Of a stretch of 64,000 nucleotides of DNA, positions 25,538 to 34,979 are shown piece by piece. A program made the position numbers and the translations under genes. Source of the DNA: Hyphomonas sediminis (GTDB lineage Bacteria > Pseudomonadota > Alphaproteobacteria > Caulobacterales > Hyphomonadaceae); contig NZ_JAIEZP010000001.1 of NCBI RefSeq assembly GCF_019679475.1, positions 1,550,001-1,614,000 of the forward strand, given 5' to 3'. Each line of letters starts with the position of its first letter. Position 1 is the first letter of the stretch. The notes under the pieces are model-generated. The model was not told the DNA's origin and did no database searches. It saw nothing but the letters and a program-made list of their open reading frames with translations.

Positions 25538-25719
25538 GGCGATTTCCTCCTGTTCTTTGCCTGCGAAGCTGCGTCAGGCCAAAGCCGGTGGCAAGCATCG
25601 CCGCTGCGTCAACTCCGGCCGGGGCGGCGTCCCGGTTTACGCCGGGGCGGGGATTGCGTCGCCAGATTGGCAGACGCAAGCTTCGTGCAAAACAAGAACA
25701 ACATCGGGAGGATAAGGAT

Positions 25720-26508
25720 ATGACAGCGCATCATATCAAACTTGCGCGTGAGGATGATGGCATTGCCGTCCTGACCATAGACCGGCCTGAAAAGCGCGGG
25801 GCGATGACATTCGCTATGCTCTACGCCTTCATCGAGAAGGTGCGGGAAGTCACCGCCGATGACGCGGTCCGTGTCCTGATCGTCACCGGCTCCGGCGGCA
25901 GCTTCTGCGCGGGAACCGACCTTGCCGATCTCTCCACCAAGCCCGGCGAAACACGCGGCGTTCGCGGCGAGGCGCATGAGAATGATGTCTGGTGGCCGCT
26001 CGTTTCCTGCCCGAAGCCGGTGATCGGCGCTATTGATGGGAATGCCGTCGGCATGGGCGCGGAATTCTCCAGCCAGTGCGATGTGCGCATCATTACGCCG
26101 CGCACACGCTTCGCCTGGAACTTTGCCCATCGCGGACTGGTGCCCGATACCGGCGCGGGCAGCTGGTTGCTGCCCCGGATTATCGGCCCGAGCCGCGCCC
26201 TGCGCCTTCTCTATTCCGGTGCCTTCCTTGAGGCCGACGAAGCCCTCGCCATCGGGTATGCCAACGCCATCGCCGAGCCGGAAGACCTGCTGGACGCCGC
26301 GCGCGCCGAAGCGCGGCGGTATCTGGCCTCCTCGCCATTCTCCATCCGCCGGATGAAGGAGCTGGTCTGGAAAGGCCTGGAGCGGGACGTGTCAGACCAC
26401 ATGCAGGCGCATGTGACGGCGCTGTCTGCCTGCTTCAAATCGGCCGATCACAAGGAAGGTGTCGCTTCCTTCCTTGAGAAACGGCCGGCGAAGTTCACCG
26501 GCAAATAG
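25720..26508 (+). CDS. enoyl-CoA hydratase/isomerase family protein
   Basis: A 262-residue crotonase-fold enzyme acting on acyl-CoA thioesters. It shows IDRPEKRGAM, the oxyanion segment GSGGSFCAGTDL, KPVIGAIDGNAVGMGAE, and the second conserved block RFAWNFAHRGLVPDTGAG. The catalytic acidic residue often found in the latter block is present only as the Asp of PDTGAG, so the exact reaction (hydratase, isomerase or other) is open. The start at 25720 is set by GGGAGGATAAGG; the open frame continues upstream without homology. It converges on a VOC-family gene, with six bases between the stops. Confidence 0.9.
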   Translation: MTAHHIKLAREDDGIAVLTIDRPEKRGAMTFAMLYAFIEKVREVTADDAVRVLIVTGSGGSFCAGTDLADLSTKPGETRGVRGEAHENDVWWPLVSCPKPVIGAIDGNAVGMGAEFSSQCDVRIITPRTRFAWNFAHRGLVPDTGAGSWLLPRIIGPSRALRLLYSGAFLEADEALAIGYANAIAEPEDLLDAARAEARRYLASSPFSIRRMKELVWKGLERDVSDHMQAHVTALSACFKSADHKEGVASFLEKRPAKFTGK

Positions 26509-26514
26509 CTACGG

Positions 26515-26883
26515 TCAGCCCATCACGAAGGCGTTGAGCTTGTTGCCGTCAAGGTCGCGGAAATAGCCTGCGTAGAAAGTGTCACCCCGCGGGCCGGGCG
26601 GGCCTTCGCAGGTGCCGCCATTGCTGAGAGCCAGGGCATGCAGCCGGTCTACCTGCGCTTTGTCTTTTGCCTGCAGGGCGATCATCACGCCATTGCCAAC
26701 GCTCATCTTGTTGCCGTCATTGGGATAGCAGATACCGATGCCTGCCGGGCCATCGGGCGTGCCCCAGGCGATGAACGCCTCTGTTGTAAACATGCGCGGC
26801 GTGCCGAGCTCTTCGGCAATCGCATCATAGAATTTTGCTGCCCGTTCCAGATCTGTCGTTCCCAGTGTCACATAGCCGATCAT
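26515..26883 (-). CDS. VOC-superfamily (glyoxalase/bleomycin-resistance fold) protein
   Basis: A 122-residue single-module protein. The N-terminus MIGYVTLGTTDLERAAKFYDAI and the C-terminal GDTFYAGYFRDLDGNKLNAFVM are the paired beta-alpha-beta segments of the vicinal-oxygen-chelate fold. DLDGNKLNAF normally carries a metal ligand (E/Q), which here appears to be replaced. It may therefore be a binding protein rather than a metal-dependent enzyme. The start is set by GGGAGG upstream. It is divergent from a quinone-reductase gene; a GAAC-N7-GAAC site lies between them. Confidence 0.85.
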   Translation of the reverse strand: MIGYVTLGTTDLERAAKFYDAIAEELGTPRMFTTEAFIAWGTPDGPAGIGICYPNDGNKMSVGNGVMIALQAKDKAQVDRLHALALSNGGTCEGPPGPRGDTFYAGYFRDLDGNKLNAFVMG

Positions 26884-26907
26884 GTTTGCCTCCCTCAAAT
26901 GGTTTTC

Positions 26908-26922
26908 GAACATAACAAGAAC
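26908..26922. promoter_or_regulatory. candidate LexA-type direct repeat
   Basis: The sequence GAAC-ATAACAA-GAAC has the same architecture as the ssb/uvrA box and lies 25 bases upstream of the VOC gene start, in the divergent region shared with the quinone reductase gene. About one such match is expected by chance in a window of this size, so its SOS role is unproven. Confidence 0.4.
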
Positions 26923-27004
26923 AAAATCCATTGTCGAGAGGCGTATTCGGCAAATTGACGTAGCCGGGGTGATGCGCTTCATTGCGCCGCAAAAGGAGAC
27001 CCCC

Positions 27005-27982
27005 ATGACGCAGACCAGCCCTTATGCAATTCGTATACAGAATACAGGTGGGCCGGAAGTCCTCGATGTGGAGGCGATTGAGCCGCGCGCGCCCGGCGCG
27101 GGCGAAGCGCTGGTACGCCAAACAGCCGTGGGGCTGAACTTCATCGACACCTATCATCGCTCGGGTCTTTATCCGATGAAATTGCCGGCAACGCTCGGCT
27201 CTGAAGGCGCGGGCGTCGTGGAGGCTGTGGGCGAAGGCGTCACGCATCTCAAGCCCGGCGACCGTGTCGCCTATCTTGCAGCCGGAACCTACACCACCCA
27301 TCACACCGGCAACGCTGCATCCATGGTGAAACTGCCGGACTTCGTGAGCGAGGAAGAAGGCGCCGCGTTGATGCTCAAGGGCCTTACGGCCTGGATGCTG
27401 CTGTTCGAGATCCGCCCGGTGAAGGCTGGCGATGTTGTTCTGGTTTGGGCCCCGGTTGGCGGCGTTGGTTCTATCCTGACGCCTTGGGCGGCGCATCTTG
27501 GTGCCCGTGTAATTGCCGTAACCTCGAGTGACGCTAAAGCGGCGAAGGCAAAGGCACTTGGCGCGTCCGATGTCGTGATCGGTTATGAGGGTGTCGCGGC
27601 GAAAGTGCGTGAGCTGACGGGTGGAAAAGGTGTCGACATTGCCTTTGACAGTGTTGGCAAGATCTCTGCGGAAGCCTCGCTTTCCAGCCTGAAGCCGCGT
27701 GGCTGGTTTATCACATATGGTAATTCATCCGGCCCGGCTGACCCGATCCCGCCCTCCCGTTTGTCGCAAGGCGGCAGCCTTGTGATGACCCGCCCCGGCG
27801 TCTTCAATTTCATTCAGGAGCCTGGCTCGCTGGCGCGCGGCGCTGGTCTGGTATTCGACGCTCTGAAGGCCGGCGTTTTCAAAGCCGACATCGGCCAGCG
27901 TTTCGCGCTGAAGGATGTTGCCGAAGCGCATAAAGCGCTGGAGGCCGGCAAGACGACCGGGGCGACCATCCTTACGCCCTGA
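27005..27982 (+). CDS. NADPH:quinone reductase, zinc-independent MDR family
   Basis: A 325-residue medium-chain dehydrogenase/reductase. The N-terminal GroES-like half has GLNFIDTYHRSGLYP and the quinone-reductase motif GSEGAGVVEAVGEG. The Rossmann half has APVGGVGSILTPWA. The zinc-ligand cysteines of alcohol dehydrogenases are absent, which points to the QOR group reducing quinones by single or paired electron transfer. AAAAGGAGAC precedes the ATG. It is probably an independent transcription unit, with a candidate LexA-type site about 80 bases upstream. Confidence 0.93.
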   Translation: MTQTSPYAIRIQNTGGPEVLDVEAIEPRAPGAGEALVRQTAVGLNFIDTYHRSGLYPMKLPATLGSEGAGVVEAVGEGVTHLKPGDRVAYLAAGTYTTHHTGNAASMVKLPDFVSEEEGAALMLKGLTAWMLLFEIRPVKAGDVVLVWAPVGGVGSILTPWAAHLGARVIAVTSSDAKAAKAKALGASDVVIGYEGVAAKVRELTGGKGVDIAFDSVGKISAEASLSSLKPRGWFITYGNSSGPADPIPPSRLSQGGSLVMTRPGVFNFIQEPGSLARGAGLVFDALKAGVFKADIGQRFALKDVAEAHKALEAGKTTGATILTP

Positions 27983-28066
27983 CCTGCGGCCCCCCCCCTC
28001 CGGATCGGGGGATTGTTTGCGGGGAGCCGGAAGCGTACCTGATTGCCCATACGTTGGGAGATTTTC

Positions 28067-28762
28067 GTGCGCTTTCTGGTTCTTGCATTTTCCTTGTTTG
28101 TGTTCGTCCTGCGGCCGGCATCTGCGGAGATGCCTGCCGGGGAGCAGGAACTGCGCGCCGCTTTTGCGGACTGGTTTGTGATCCAGATCGTAGACACACG
28201 GACGGGCGGCGCTTTGAGCGAAGCGCATCGAAACATGGACGGCACCAACCAGCGAAATGTTCCCGTCGTGTTTGTCGACGCTGGGCATGCCGCTGAGTTT
28301 GTGGGGAACCTTCCCGATGCCGACCAACTTGAAGGCCGGCTCGTCAACGCAGCGGATGTCTACCTCGAAAGCAAGTATGATGTCGTGTGGCGTGTTCCGG
28401 CGATTGAAGGCGCGGTTATATATTATATCTCCGCGCCAAACGGTGATCCGTTAACAGCAAAGATAAAAGGCGCATTGAAGATACTGGCCTTTGCCGATCT
28501 TGCCGATGCGCAGACCTTTAAACGTTCCGGAGAGGAGCGGTTCAGCACGCCGGAAGTGCCTATACAGTTGGATATTCAGCCACTGGTGATCAGCGACATT
28601 GCCAACCAGATTGTTTCTGGAAGTTTGAATGACCTGTACGTTCGGCCATCGCCGACGATTGCGCGCTGGGCCGCGCAGCGTGATGCGGGCGCAGTGTTGA
28701 TGAAGGACTATGAAACAGAGCAGGCCGAAGCACTCAAGACGCTTGGTCGGGCATCTGAATGA
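28067..28762 (+). CDS. exported hypothetical protein
   Basis: A 231-residue protein starting with GTG, with GGGAG about seven bases upstream. The N-terminus is a clear signal peptide (RFLVLAFSLFVFVLRPASA), so the mature protein probably lies in the periplasm. It has no cysteines, metal motifs or repeats that I can identify; VPVVFVDAGHAAEF and GAVIYYISAP are hydrophobic beta-strand-like segments. It converges on the glycerate-kinase-like gene, with 18 bases between. Family not recognised. Confidence 0.72.
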   Translation: MRFLVLAFSLFVFVLRPASAEMPAGEQELRAAFADWFVIQIVDTRTGGALSEAHRNMDGTNQRNVPVVFVDAGHAAEFVGNLPDADQLEGRLVNAADVYLESKYDVVWRVPAIEGAVIYYISAPNGDPLTAKIKGALKILAFADLADAQTFKRSGEERFSTPEVPIQLDIQPLVISDIANQIVSGSLNDLYVRPSPTIARWAAQRDAGAVLMKDYETEQAEALKTLGRASE

Positions 28763-28780
28763 AATACGTCCTTATACAAA

Positions 28781-29596
28781 TTAAGTTTGAGTGCGGCGCA
28801 GAGCGTCGATGTGCAGCACGCTGCCCGGCCGGCGCGCGCCGCTGATCATGCGGCGCGTAATCCGTTCATAATGCGCGATAAAACGGACAACCCACTCCCG
28901 GCGGCCGCCCGGCATGGGCGCGCAGCGGTTTTCCCAAAGGCCCACCTCTTGTTCCAGCCGCCAGTTTAGCACGCGCTCGAAACCATCTGGCACAATGTGA
29001 AAAAAGCCGTCTGCTTCATCCCACAGCGCAGCGTAGTCCCCCGCCAGCGCAGCCTCCTGATAGGCGCGCCAGGCACCGGAAGCATCTTCGGTTTCGACCT
29101 CATTGATCGGCGCGCTGGTGGACGAGTTCGCATCCGGCAGGGCGCCCATCAGCCACCCTTCGATGACAATCGCGGCGGGGCGGCCTTTGAATGAGGGCCA
29201 TTCGGCTTCTGGCCGCCTGTCATCGCTCAGCTTGTCAAAAGTTGGGAGGGGCGTTTCTGAAGTGGGCTTGGCCGCGCGCAGGGCTTCTATTGTATCGCGC
29301 AACAACGCTAGATCATGCGTGCCCGGAGGGCCGCGCGTGATGAAGAGGGGGCTGATCTCGCGCGCGAGCCGTTCGCGCGCCGGCAGAGGCAGATAAACAT
29401 CGTCGATGCTTAACCCTGCCACGGGCATAGACAGAGAGCTTAGTGCCGCCTCCAGCGCGGTGGATTTTCCAGATCCCTGCGGACCGGAAAGAAACAGGAG
29501 CGGCACATACCCTTTCGGGGCTGTCTCAATTGCGGACCTGATCCATGCAGCAACATGCGGGGCAATCTCGTTGCGGTGCTCGCCCGAGGTCGTCAT
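28781..29596 (-). CDS. P-loop kinase related to D-glycerate 3-kinase
   Basis: A 271-residue protein with Walker A GPQGSGKST (about residues 36-44), followed by LSIDDVYLP, RGPPGTHDLALL and FDKLSDDRRPEAEW. These are the signature blocks of the plant/fungal-type glycerate kinase and YGR205W family, itself part of the phosphoribulokinase/uridine kinase superfamily. It would phosphorylate glycerate or a similar small metabolite. The ATG at 29596 lies four bases after the stop of the M23 peptidase gene, so the two are co-translated. It is the last gene of a DUF2093-peptidase-kinase operon. Confidence 0.87.
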   Translation of the reverse strand: MTTSGEHRNEIAPHVAAWIRSAIETAPKGYVPLLFLSGPQGSGKSTALEAALSSLSMPVAGLSIDDVYLPLPARERLAREISPLFITRGPPGTHDLALLRDTIEALRAAKPTSETPLPTFDKLSDDRRPEAEWPSFKGRPAAIVIEGWLMGALPDANSSTSAPINEVETEDASGAWRAYQEAALAGDYAALWDEADGFFHIVPDGFERVLNWRLEQEVGLWENRCAPMPGGRREWVVRFIAHYERITRRMISGARRPGSVLHIDALRRTQT

Positions 29597-29600
29597 CGGA

Positions 29601-30590
29601 TCAGTCTGCGACGGGTAGTTCGAGCAACAGGGCGGGGTCAATGTAATAGTCACCGCCCCGGTTGTCCGTATCCGGATTACGCCATTTGACGGCCCAATGC
29701 AGGTGTGGCCCTGTGCTGCGGCCTGTATTGCCGGATTTTGCGATCATCGCGCCGCGCTCGACATGATCGCCGGCGGCGACATCCACCTCTGACAGGTGCA
29801 TGAACACCGAGAGCAGGCCCTGGCCATGATCGAGGAAGATCGTGCCGCCTTCATAATACAGATCTGGATCGGCAAGGGTTACTGTGCCGGCGGCGGGCGC
29901 ATAGACCGGTGTGCCGACGGGCGTTGCCAGATCAAAGCCCTGGTGGACTGACATAGACTCGCAGGGCTGGCCGTTGGTTTTGGAGACGCCGATATATTGG
30001 CGCGTAGGCCCGAACGGGGATGATGGGCGGGCGTCTGCTGGCAGGATGAACCCGTCTAACGCGCCCCGGCCGGGATAGAACAGGCTGAAGCCCGTTTGCT
30101 TTTTTTCCCAGCTATCGGCGGCGTGGGCTTTCTGGGCCGGTGTGCGCGCGTCGACCTTGTCGCAGTCAAAGCCGGGTACGACGCGCAGCTCGTCATTTCT
30201 GGGCGCAATCGTCAGCGTTGTGGTGACGTTGCCGCGAAGAATGTCGATCTCCTCCGGCATCGTGCGGGGCAGGCCGTATTGCACGGTGCCAGAGGCGCCC
30301 GCGATGAGGCGCATCTCACCAAGTTCGACCAGGCTGCCGGGCATTGCAGGACAGATGATCAGGCCGCCCTGCTTCAGCGCGCCGTAACAATCGGCCAACT
30401 CAGGCGCCTCAATGCTGGTTTCGGGAGCTGCATCGATTTCGGGACCGGCAACCGGGTCGGCAGGTGCCTCGGCATCAGGCTCGACAGGCATGGGCGCCGG
30501 CTCTGCCGGGCTGGTTGCCACTGTGCAGGCCACAAGGAACAGGAAGCTGAGGAATAGCGGTGTGGAAAAGCAGCCCGCCGCGCCGCGCAT
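29601..30590 (-). CDS. M23 (LytM-type) metallopeptidase, predicted lipoprotein
   Basis: A protein of about 329 residues. The N-terminus is a lipoprotein signal (FLSFLFLVAC), followed by a Pro/Glu/Ala-rich linker that would span the periplasm. The C-terminal LytM domain has the zinc ligands H-x-x-x-D in HQGFDLATPVG and H-x-H in GPHLHWAVKW, with GNTGRSTGPH between. An intact site suggests a peptidoglycan endopeptidase. A middle part with Cys pairs (ELADCYGAL, LIICPAM) may form a disulfide. The ATG at 30590 overlaps the stop of the DUF2093 gene (TGATG), which sets the start. Confidence 0.93.
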   Translation of the reverse strand: MRGAAGCFSTPLFLSFLFLVACTVATSPAEPAPMPVEPDAEAPADPVAGPEIDAAPETSIEAPELADCYGALKQGGLIICPAMPGSLVELGEMRLIAGASGTVQYGLPRTMPEEIDILRGNVTTTLTIAPRNDELRVVPGFDCDKVDARTPAQKAHAADSWEKKQTGFSLFYPGRGALDGFILPADARPSSPFGPTRQYIGVSKTNGQPCESMSVHQGFDLATPVGTPVYAPAAGTVTLADPDLYYEGGTIFLDHGQGLLSVFMHLSEVDVAAGDHVERGAMIAKSGNTGRSTGPHLHWAVKWRNPDTDNRGGDYYIDPALLLELPVAD

Positions 30591-30799
30591 CAACGCTTCG
30601 GCGCGAGCCGCTGGGAAGCCGCTTCCGCGTCCCAGTAGGCTTCCTGAAGATCGACGCTCCAATAGCGCAGGGCGCCCAGCGGGATTTTCCGCCCGGTGAC
30701 TGCGCAAGTCACGTAACTCCCAGCAGAGACCTGCTCAAAGTCGTTGTCGCCATAGATAAGGCGGGCTTCGCCGCCGTCGGTTCCGGGTCTTGTAAGCAT
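30590..30799 (-). CDS. DUF2093 family small protein
   Basis: A 69-residue protein. The block YGDNDFEQVSAGSYVTCAVTGRKIPLGALRYWSV is characteristic of DUF2093, a small conserved alphaproteobacterial family of unknown function. Its C-A-V-T-G and RYW motifs suggest a minimal zinc- or nucleic-acid-binding fold, but this is inference. The ATG at 30799 is preferred; a TTG 18 bases upstream is possible. It is the first gene of an operon with the M23 peptidase (one-base overlap) and is divergent from recA. Confidence 0.85.
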   Translation of the reverse strand: MLTRPGTDGGEARLIYGDNDFEQVSAGSYVTCAVTGRKIPLGALRYWSVDLQEAYWDAEAASQRLAPKR

Positions 30800-30869
30800 C
30801 CGCCCATCTTGCCCCAAAAAGCATTTCAGGGAAAGCCGCCCTGTTCATGAGTTTCCGCTTTGTTCTCGA

Positions 30870-30884
30870 GAACAAATGTGGTAC
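30870..30884. promoter_or_regulatory. LexA (SOS) box upstream of recA
   Basis: GAAC-AAATGTG-GTAC lies about 70 bases before the recA start. It fits the alphaproteobacterial box with one mismatch and shares the GAACAAA half with the ssb/uvrA site. It overlaps a palindrome GTTCTCGAGAAC (30862-30873). Confidence 0.78.
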
Positions 30885-30954
30885 ATGCGCTCCAGAGATG
30901 GCAATAGGGGGCCTTGCCAAACCGGCCCTCATGGTAGACCAAAGGAGGTGACTC

Positions 30955-32046
30955 GTGACCAAACCCGTTCTCACTATTGTGGACAAGGAATCCGGCGTGG
31001 ATAAGCAAAAAGCCCTTGAAACAGCGCTCGGCAACATTGAGCGGTCCTTCGGCAAGGGCTCGGTCATGCGCCTGGGCGACAAGAAGACCATGGACATCGA
31101 GGCGGTTTCGACCGGCTCGCTGGGGCTCGACATTGCGCTCGGCATTGGCGGTCTGCCGAAAGGGCGGATTATCGAGATTTTCGGGCCGGAAAGCTCGGGC
31201 AAGACCACGCTGTCGCTGCATTGCGTTGCAGAGGCACAGAAGAATGGGGGTGTCTGTGCCTTCATCGACGCGGAACACGCGCTGGACCCGGTTTATGCTG
31301 CCAAGCTGGGCGTGGATCTGGATGATCTTCTGGTGTCGCAGCCCGATACGGGCGAGCAGGCGCTGGAGATTGCCGACACGCTGGTCCGTTCCGGTGCTGT
31401 GGATCTTCTGATCATCGACTCGGTGGCGGCGCTGACGCCGCGCGCGGAAATCGAGGGTGAGATGGGTGACCAGCTTCCCGGCCTTCAGGCGCGTCTGATG
31501 AGCCAGGCGCTGCGCAAGCTGACCGGCTCGATCTCCAAGTCGAAATGCATGGTGATCTTCATCAACCAGATCCGCATGAAGATCGGTGTCATGTTCGGCA
31601 ACCCGGAGACGACAACGGGCGGTAACGCCTTGAAATTCTACTCTTCTGTGCGCCTCGACATCCGCCGCATCGGCCAGATCAAGGACCGTGACGAGGTGAT
31701 CGGCAACCAGACGCGCGTGAAGGTTGTGAAGAACAAGGTCGCCCCGCCGTTCCGGCAGGTGGAATTCGACATTCTTTACGGCGAAGGCATTTCCAAGACG
31801 GGCGAACTGCTTGATCTTGGCGTGAAGGCAAATGTCGTCGAGAAATCGGGCTCCTGGTTCTCCTATAATGGGGAACGCATCGGTCAGGGCCGCGAGAAAG
31901 CGCGGCAATTCCTGAAAGATAATCCGGCGATTGCGAACGAAATCGAAGATGCGGTTCGCCGGAACGCTGGTCTTCTGGCTGAGGAACTCCTCTCGGCCGG
32001 TATGGAAGCTGACGACGGCGACGATGCCGAAGCCGCCGAAGGCTGA
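30955..32046 (+). CDS. recA: recombinase A
   Basis: RecA forms the ATP-dependent strand-exchange filament and triggers LexA self-cleavage. Visible are Walker [10 protein letters not shown] (about residues 77-85), [20 protein letters not shown] (Walker B), loop 2 [26 protein letters not shown] (abridged by position, about 205-230), and an acidic Asp/Glu/Ala tail. The length of 363 residues is normal. The GTG start at 30955 has an excellent ribosome binding site (GGAGGTGA). A LexA box upstream makes it SOS-inducible. alaS follows, with two inverted repeats between them. Confidence 0.98.
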   Translation: MTKPVLTIVDKESGVDKQKALETALGNIERSFGKGSVMRLGDKKTMDIEAVSTGSLGLDIALGIGGLPKGRIIEIFGPESSGKTTLSLHCVAEAQKNGGVCAFIDAEHALDPVYAAKLGVDLDDLLVSQPDTGEQALEIADTLVRSGAVDLLIIDSVAALTPRAEIEGEMGDQLPGLQARLMSQALRKLTGSISKSKCMVIFINQIRMKIGVMFGNPETTTGGNALKFYSSVRLDIRRIGQIKDRDEVIGNQTRVKVVKNKVAPPFRQVEFDILYGEGISKTGELLDLGVKANVVEKSGSWFSYNGERIGQGREKARQFLKDNPAIANEIEDAVRRNAGLLAEELLSAGMEADDGDDAEAAEG

Positions 32047-32055
32047 CATAAGAGG

Positions 32056-32089
32056 CTTCCGGTCTTTAATCTGATCTCCTGACCGGAAG
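32056..32089. repeat. inverted repeat directly after recA
   Basis: CTTCCGGTC (32056-32064) and GACCGGAAG (32081-32089) are perfect nine-base arms around a 16-base AT-rich loop, ten bases after the recA stop. It may help to end or stabilise the recA message. Confidence 0.6.
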
Positions 32090-32094
32090 ATTCC

Positions 32095-32140
32095 CCCCTT
32101 TGCGGTACGCCTGAGCTTGGCGGGCCGCAAAGGGGCCTTT
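32095..32140 (+). terminator. probable recA terminator
   Basis: CCCCTTTGCGG (32095-32105) and CCGCAAAGGGG (32125-32135) form a perfect 11-base stem followed by CCTTT. The T run is short, so termination may be partial and allow some read-through into alaS. Confidence 0.7.
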
Positions 32141-32225
32141 ATATCGCCGGTGTAATCTTGTGCCGGTTTCCTGTCTGATTCCGGCATATTCTGTTTGATG
32201 AACCGGCAGGGGCCAGAAGAGACAT

Positions 32226-34871
32226 ATGAACGGCGTCAATGATATCCGGGAAACTTTCCTCGGCTTTTTCGAGAAAAACGGGCATGCTCGGCGCGCTTCT
32301 GCGCCTCTGGTGCCGCAGAATGATCCCACGCTCCTGTTCGTGAATGCGGGCATGGTGCCCTTCAAGAACATCTTCACGGGCGCCGAGAAACCGTTTTCGC
32401 CGCGCGCGACCACCTCGCAGAAATGCGTGCGTGCCGGCGGCAAGCACAACGACCTCGATAATGTCGGCTACACCGCCCGCCACCACACCTTCTTTGAGAT
32501 GCTGGGGAACTTCTCCTTCGGCGACTATTTCAAGGATGATGCGATCCGTCTCGCCTGGGAATTGGTGACGAAGGAATACGGGCTCGATGCCAAGCGCCTT
32601 CTGGTCACGGTCTATGCTGAAGACGATGACGCCGCTGCCATCTGGAAGAAGGTCGCCGGGTTCGACGATTCGAAGATTATCCGCATCGCCTCAAGCGACA
32701 ATTTCTGGTCGATGGGTGATACAGGCCCCTGTGGCCCCTGCTCGGAAATCTTCTTCGACCATGGCGACAAGGTCTGGGGCGGTCCCCCAGGCAGCGCCGA
32801 TCAGGATGGCGACCGGTTTATTGAAATCTGGAACCTCGTCTTCATGCAGTTCGAGCAGCATGAAGGCGGCAAGCGCACAAATCTTCCCAAGCCGTCGATC
32901 GACACAGGCATGGGCCTTGAGCGGATTGCCGCTGTGCTTCAGGGCGTTCACAACAATTACGACATCGACCTGTTCCGTGCGCTGATCGATGCCGAGCAGG
33001 AGGTTTATGGCCAGAAGGCTGACGGCGACAAGACCGCCTCCTTCCGCGTGATTGCCGACCACCTGCGCACGTCTGCCTTCTTGGTGGCTGATGGCGTGCT
33101 GCCGTCGAATGAAGGGCGCGGCTATGTGCTCCGCCGCATCATGCGCCGCGCCATGCGTCATGGTCACATGCTGGGCGCGCGCGAGCCGCTGATGCACAAG
33201 CTTGTGCCTGCGCTGGTCGCTGAGATGGGCAAGGCCTACCCCGAGCTTGGCCGCGCGCAGGTCGCCATTGAAGCAGCAATCGAGCAGGAAGAAGCCCGCT
33301 TCCAGCGCACGCTGGGCAATGGTCTCAGCCTTCTCGACAAGGCCGTTTCGGAACTGGCGCCGGGCGAGGCGCTGCCGGGCGATGTCGCGTTCCGCCTGTC
33401 GGACACTTATGGTTTCCCGCTCGACCTGACGCAGGATATTTTGCGTGGGCGCGATCTGGAAGTGGACGTGGCAGGCTTTGAAACTGCGCTTGAGGCCCAG
33501 CGTGAAACGAGCCGCGCAGGTGGTTTTTCCTCAGGCGATCAGGCAACGGAAGAAATCTGGTTCGATGTGCGCGACAATAAAGGCGCCACGAAGTTCACCG
33601 GCTATGCCGGCACAGCTGGCGAGGGCAAACTCGTTGCCATCGCGGCCGGTGGCCACCTGACCGACGCGCTGGAGGCCGGCGCAGCGGAACTCGTGTTCGA
33701 CACGACACCCTTCTATGCCGAATCCGGCGGCCAGGCCGGCGACCATGGCGAAATCGTCTTCGAAGGCGGCGCGCGTTTCATCGTGCGCGACGTTCAGAAA
33801 CGTGCGGGCGACCTGCATGTCCATGTCGGTGAGCTTGTCTCCGGCACGGTCAAGGTCGGCGCGAAAGCGCAGATGAATGTCAACGCCGCGCGCCGTAAGG
33901 CCGTGATGGCAAACCATTCGGCGACCCACCTCATGCACGCCGCCCTGCGCAAGGTGCTGGGCGAGCATGTCACGCAGAAAGGCTCCCTCGTTGAGGCAGA
34001 CCGCCTGCGTTTCGACTTCTCGCATGGCGCCCCGGTTACGGCCGCGCAACTCGAAGCAATCGAGGACGAGGTCAACGCCCAGATCCGCGCCAATATCGAA
34101 ACCGGCACCAAGGTGACGAGCCCTGAAAAGGCCATCGAGGCGGGCGCGCTGGCGCTGTTCGGCGAGAAATATGGTGATGAGGTCCGTGTGCTGTCGATGG
34201 GTGTTCCCGGGGATGGTGGCCGGCCTTACTCGGTGGAGCTTTGCGGCGGAACGCACGTTTCGCGCACGGGCGACATCGCCGTATTCGCGATTCTCTCCGA
34301 AGGTGGCGTATCGGCTGGCATTCGCCGGATCGAGGCGACCACCGGCGCCGAGGCGTTGTCCTATCTCAAAGGCCGCGCGCAGATCGCTGCCGATGTCGCA
34401 GAGAGCCTCAAGGTTCCGCTCAAAGACCTGCCACGCCGCGTTGCGGCGCTGACGGAAGAGCGCCGCAACCTCGAGCGCGAGCTCAGCGAGACCAAGCGCA
34501 AACTGGCCATGGGCGGTGGCGGCGGTGCGCCGGCTGGCCCGGAAGTGATCAATGGCGTGAACCTGATTGCCCGCGTCGCCGATGGCGTCGGCGGCAAGGA
34601 GTTGCGCGCGCTGGTCGATGAGGCGAAAGCCAAGATCGGTTCCGGTGTCGTTATTTTTGTCGGCACAGATGGCGGCAAGGCTGGCGTGGCAGTTGGCGTC
34701 ACCAAAGACCTTACGGAGAAGTTCTCCGCCGTGGAGCTGGTGAAAGTCGCGGCGGCTGCAGTCGGCGGCCAGGGGGGCGGCGGCCGCCCGGACATGGCGC
34801 AGGCCGGTGGCCCGGATGTCGACAAGGCAGAAGATGCGCTGGAAGCTGTCCGCGCGGCGCTGAAAGGCTGA
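32226..34871 (+). CDS. alaS: alanyl-tRNA synthetase
   Basis: AlaS charges tRNA-Ala and hydrolyses mischarged Ser/Gly. At 881 residues it has the standard layout: class II catalytic core ([40 protein letters not shown]), the editing domain with zinc ligands HSATHLMH (about residue 564) and CGGTH (about 672), and a C-terminal oligomerisation domain with the coiled segment [19 protein letters not shown]. The ATG at 32226 has AGAAGAGA upstream. It follows recA, an order found in many alphaproteobacteria, and ends at a strong terminator. Confidence 0.98.
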   Translation: MNGVNDIRETFLGFFEKNGHARRASAPLVPQNDPTLLFVNAGMVPFKNIFTGAEKPFSPRATTSQKCVRAGGKHNDLDNVGYTARHHTFFEMLGNFSFGDYFKDDAIRLAWELVTKEYGLDAKRLLVTVYAEDDDAAAIWKKVAGFDDSKIIRIASSDNFWSMGDTGPCGPCSEIFFDHGDKVWGGPPGSADQDGDRFIEIWNLVFMQFEQHEGGKRTNLPKPSIDTGMGLERIAAVLQGVHNNYDIDLFRALIDAEQEVYGQKADGDKTASFRVIADHLRTSAFLVADGVLPSNEGRGYVLRRIMRRAMRHGHMLGAREPLMHKLVPALVAEMGKAYPELGRAQVAIEAAIEQEEARFQRTLGNGLSLLDKAVSELAPGEALPGDVAFRLSDTYGFPLDLTQDILRGRDLEVDVAGFETALEAQRETSRAGGFSSGDQATEEIWFDVRDNKGATKFTGYAGTAGEGKLVAIAAGGHLTDALEAGAAELVFDTTPFYAESGGQAGDHGEIVFEGGARFIVRDVQKRAGDLHVHVGELVSGTVKVGAKAQMNVNAARRKAVMANHSATHLMHAALRKVLGEHVTQKGSLVEADRLRFDFSHGAPVTAAQLEAIEDEVNAQIRANIETGTKVTSPEKAIEAGALALFGEKYGDEVRVLSMGVPGDGGRPYSVELCGGTHVSRTGDIAVFAILSEGGVSAGIRRIEATTGAEALSYLKGRAQIAADVAESLKVPLKDLPRRVAALTEERRNLERELSETKRKLAMGGGGGAPAGPEVINGVNLIARVADGVGGKELRALVDEAKAKIGSGVVIFVGTDGGKAGVAVGVTKDLTEKFSAVELVKVAAAAVGGQGGGGRPDMAQAGGPDVDKAEDALEAVRAALKG

Positions 34872-34901
34872 TCCGCCAGGCGCAGTCCAGGAAGATTAAG
34901 G

Positions 34902-34935
34902 AAGGCGGCAGGGCAAACCTGCCGCCTTTTCTTTT
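34902..34935 (+). terminator. strong intrinsic terminator after alaS
   Basis: AAGGCGGCAGG (34902-34912) and CCTGCCGCCTT (34918-34928) are perfect 11-base arms with a five-base loop, followed by TTCTTTTT. Confidence 0.93.
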
Positions 34936-34962
34936 TCCCGGCTCTTGAAGTCGACTCGAAAC

Positions 34963-34979
34963 GTAATAAATGAAGTTAC
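34963..34979. promoter_or_regulatory. candidate operator for the Rrf2-type regulator
   Basis: GTAAT and GTTAC flank a seven-base spacer, giving an imperfect inverted repeat that ends directly at the regulator's ATG. Rrf2 regulators often repress their own operon from such a site. The assignment rests on position and symmetry only. Confidence 0.45.

Noticed and set aside
30826-32187. A 453-codon open frame antisense to recA
   Set aside because: It is a shadow frame of recA with low-complexity Arg/His/Asp composition.
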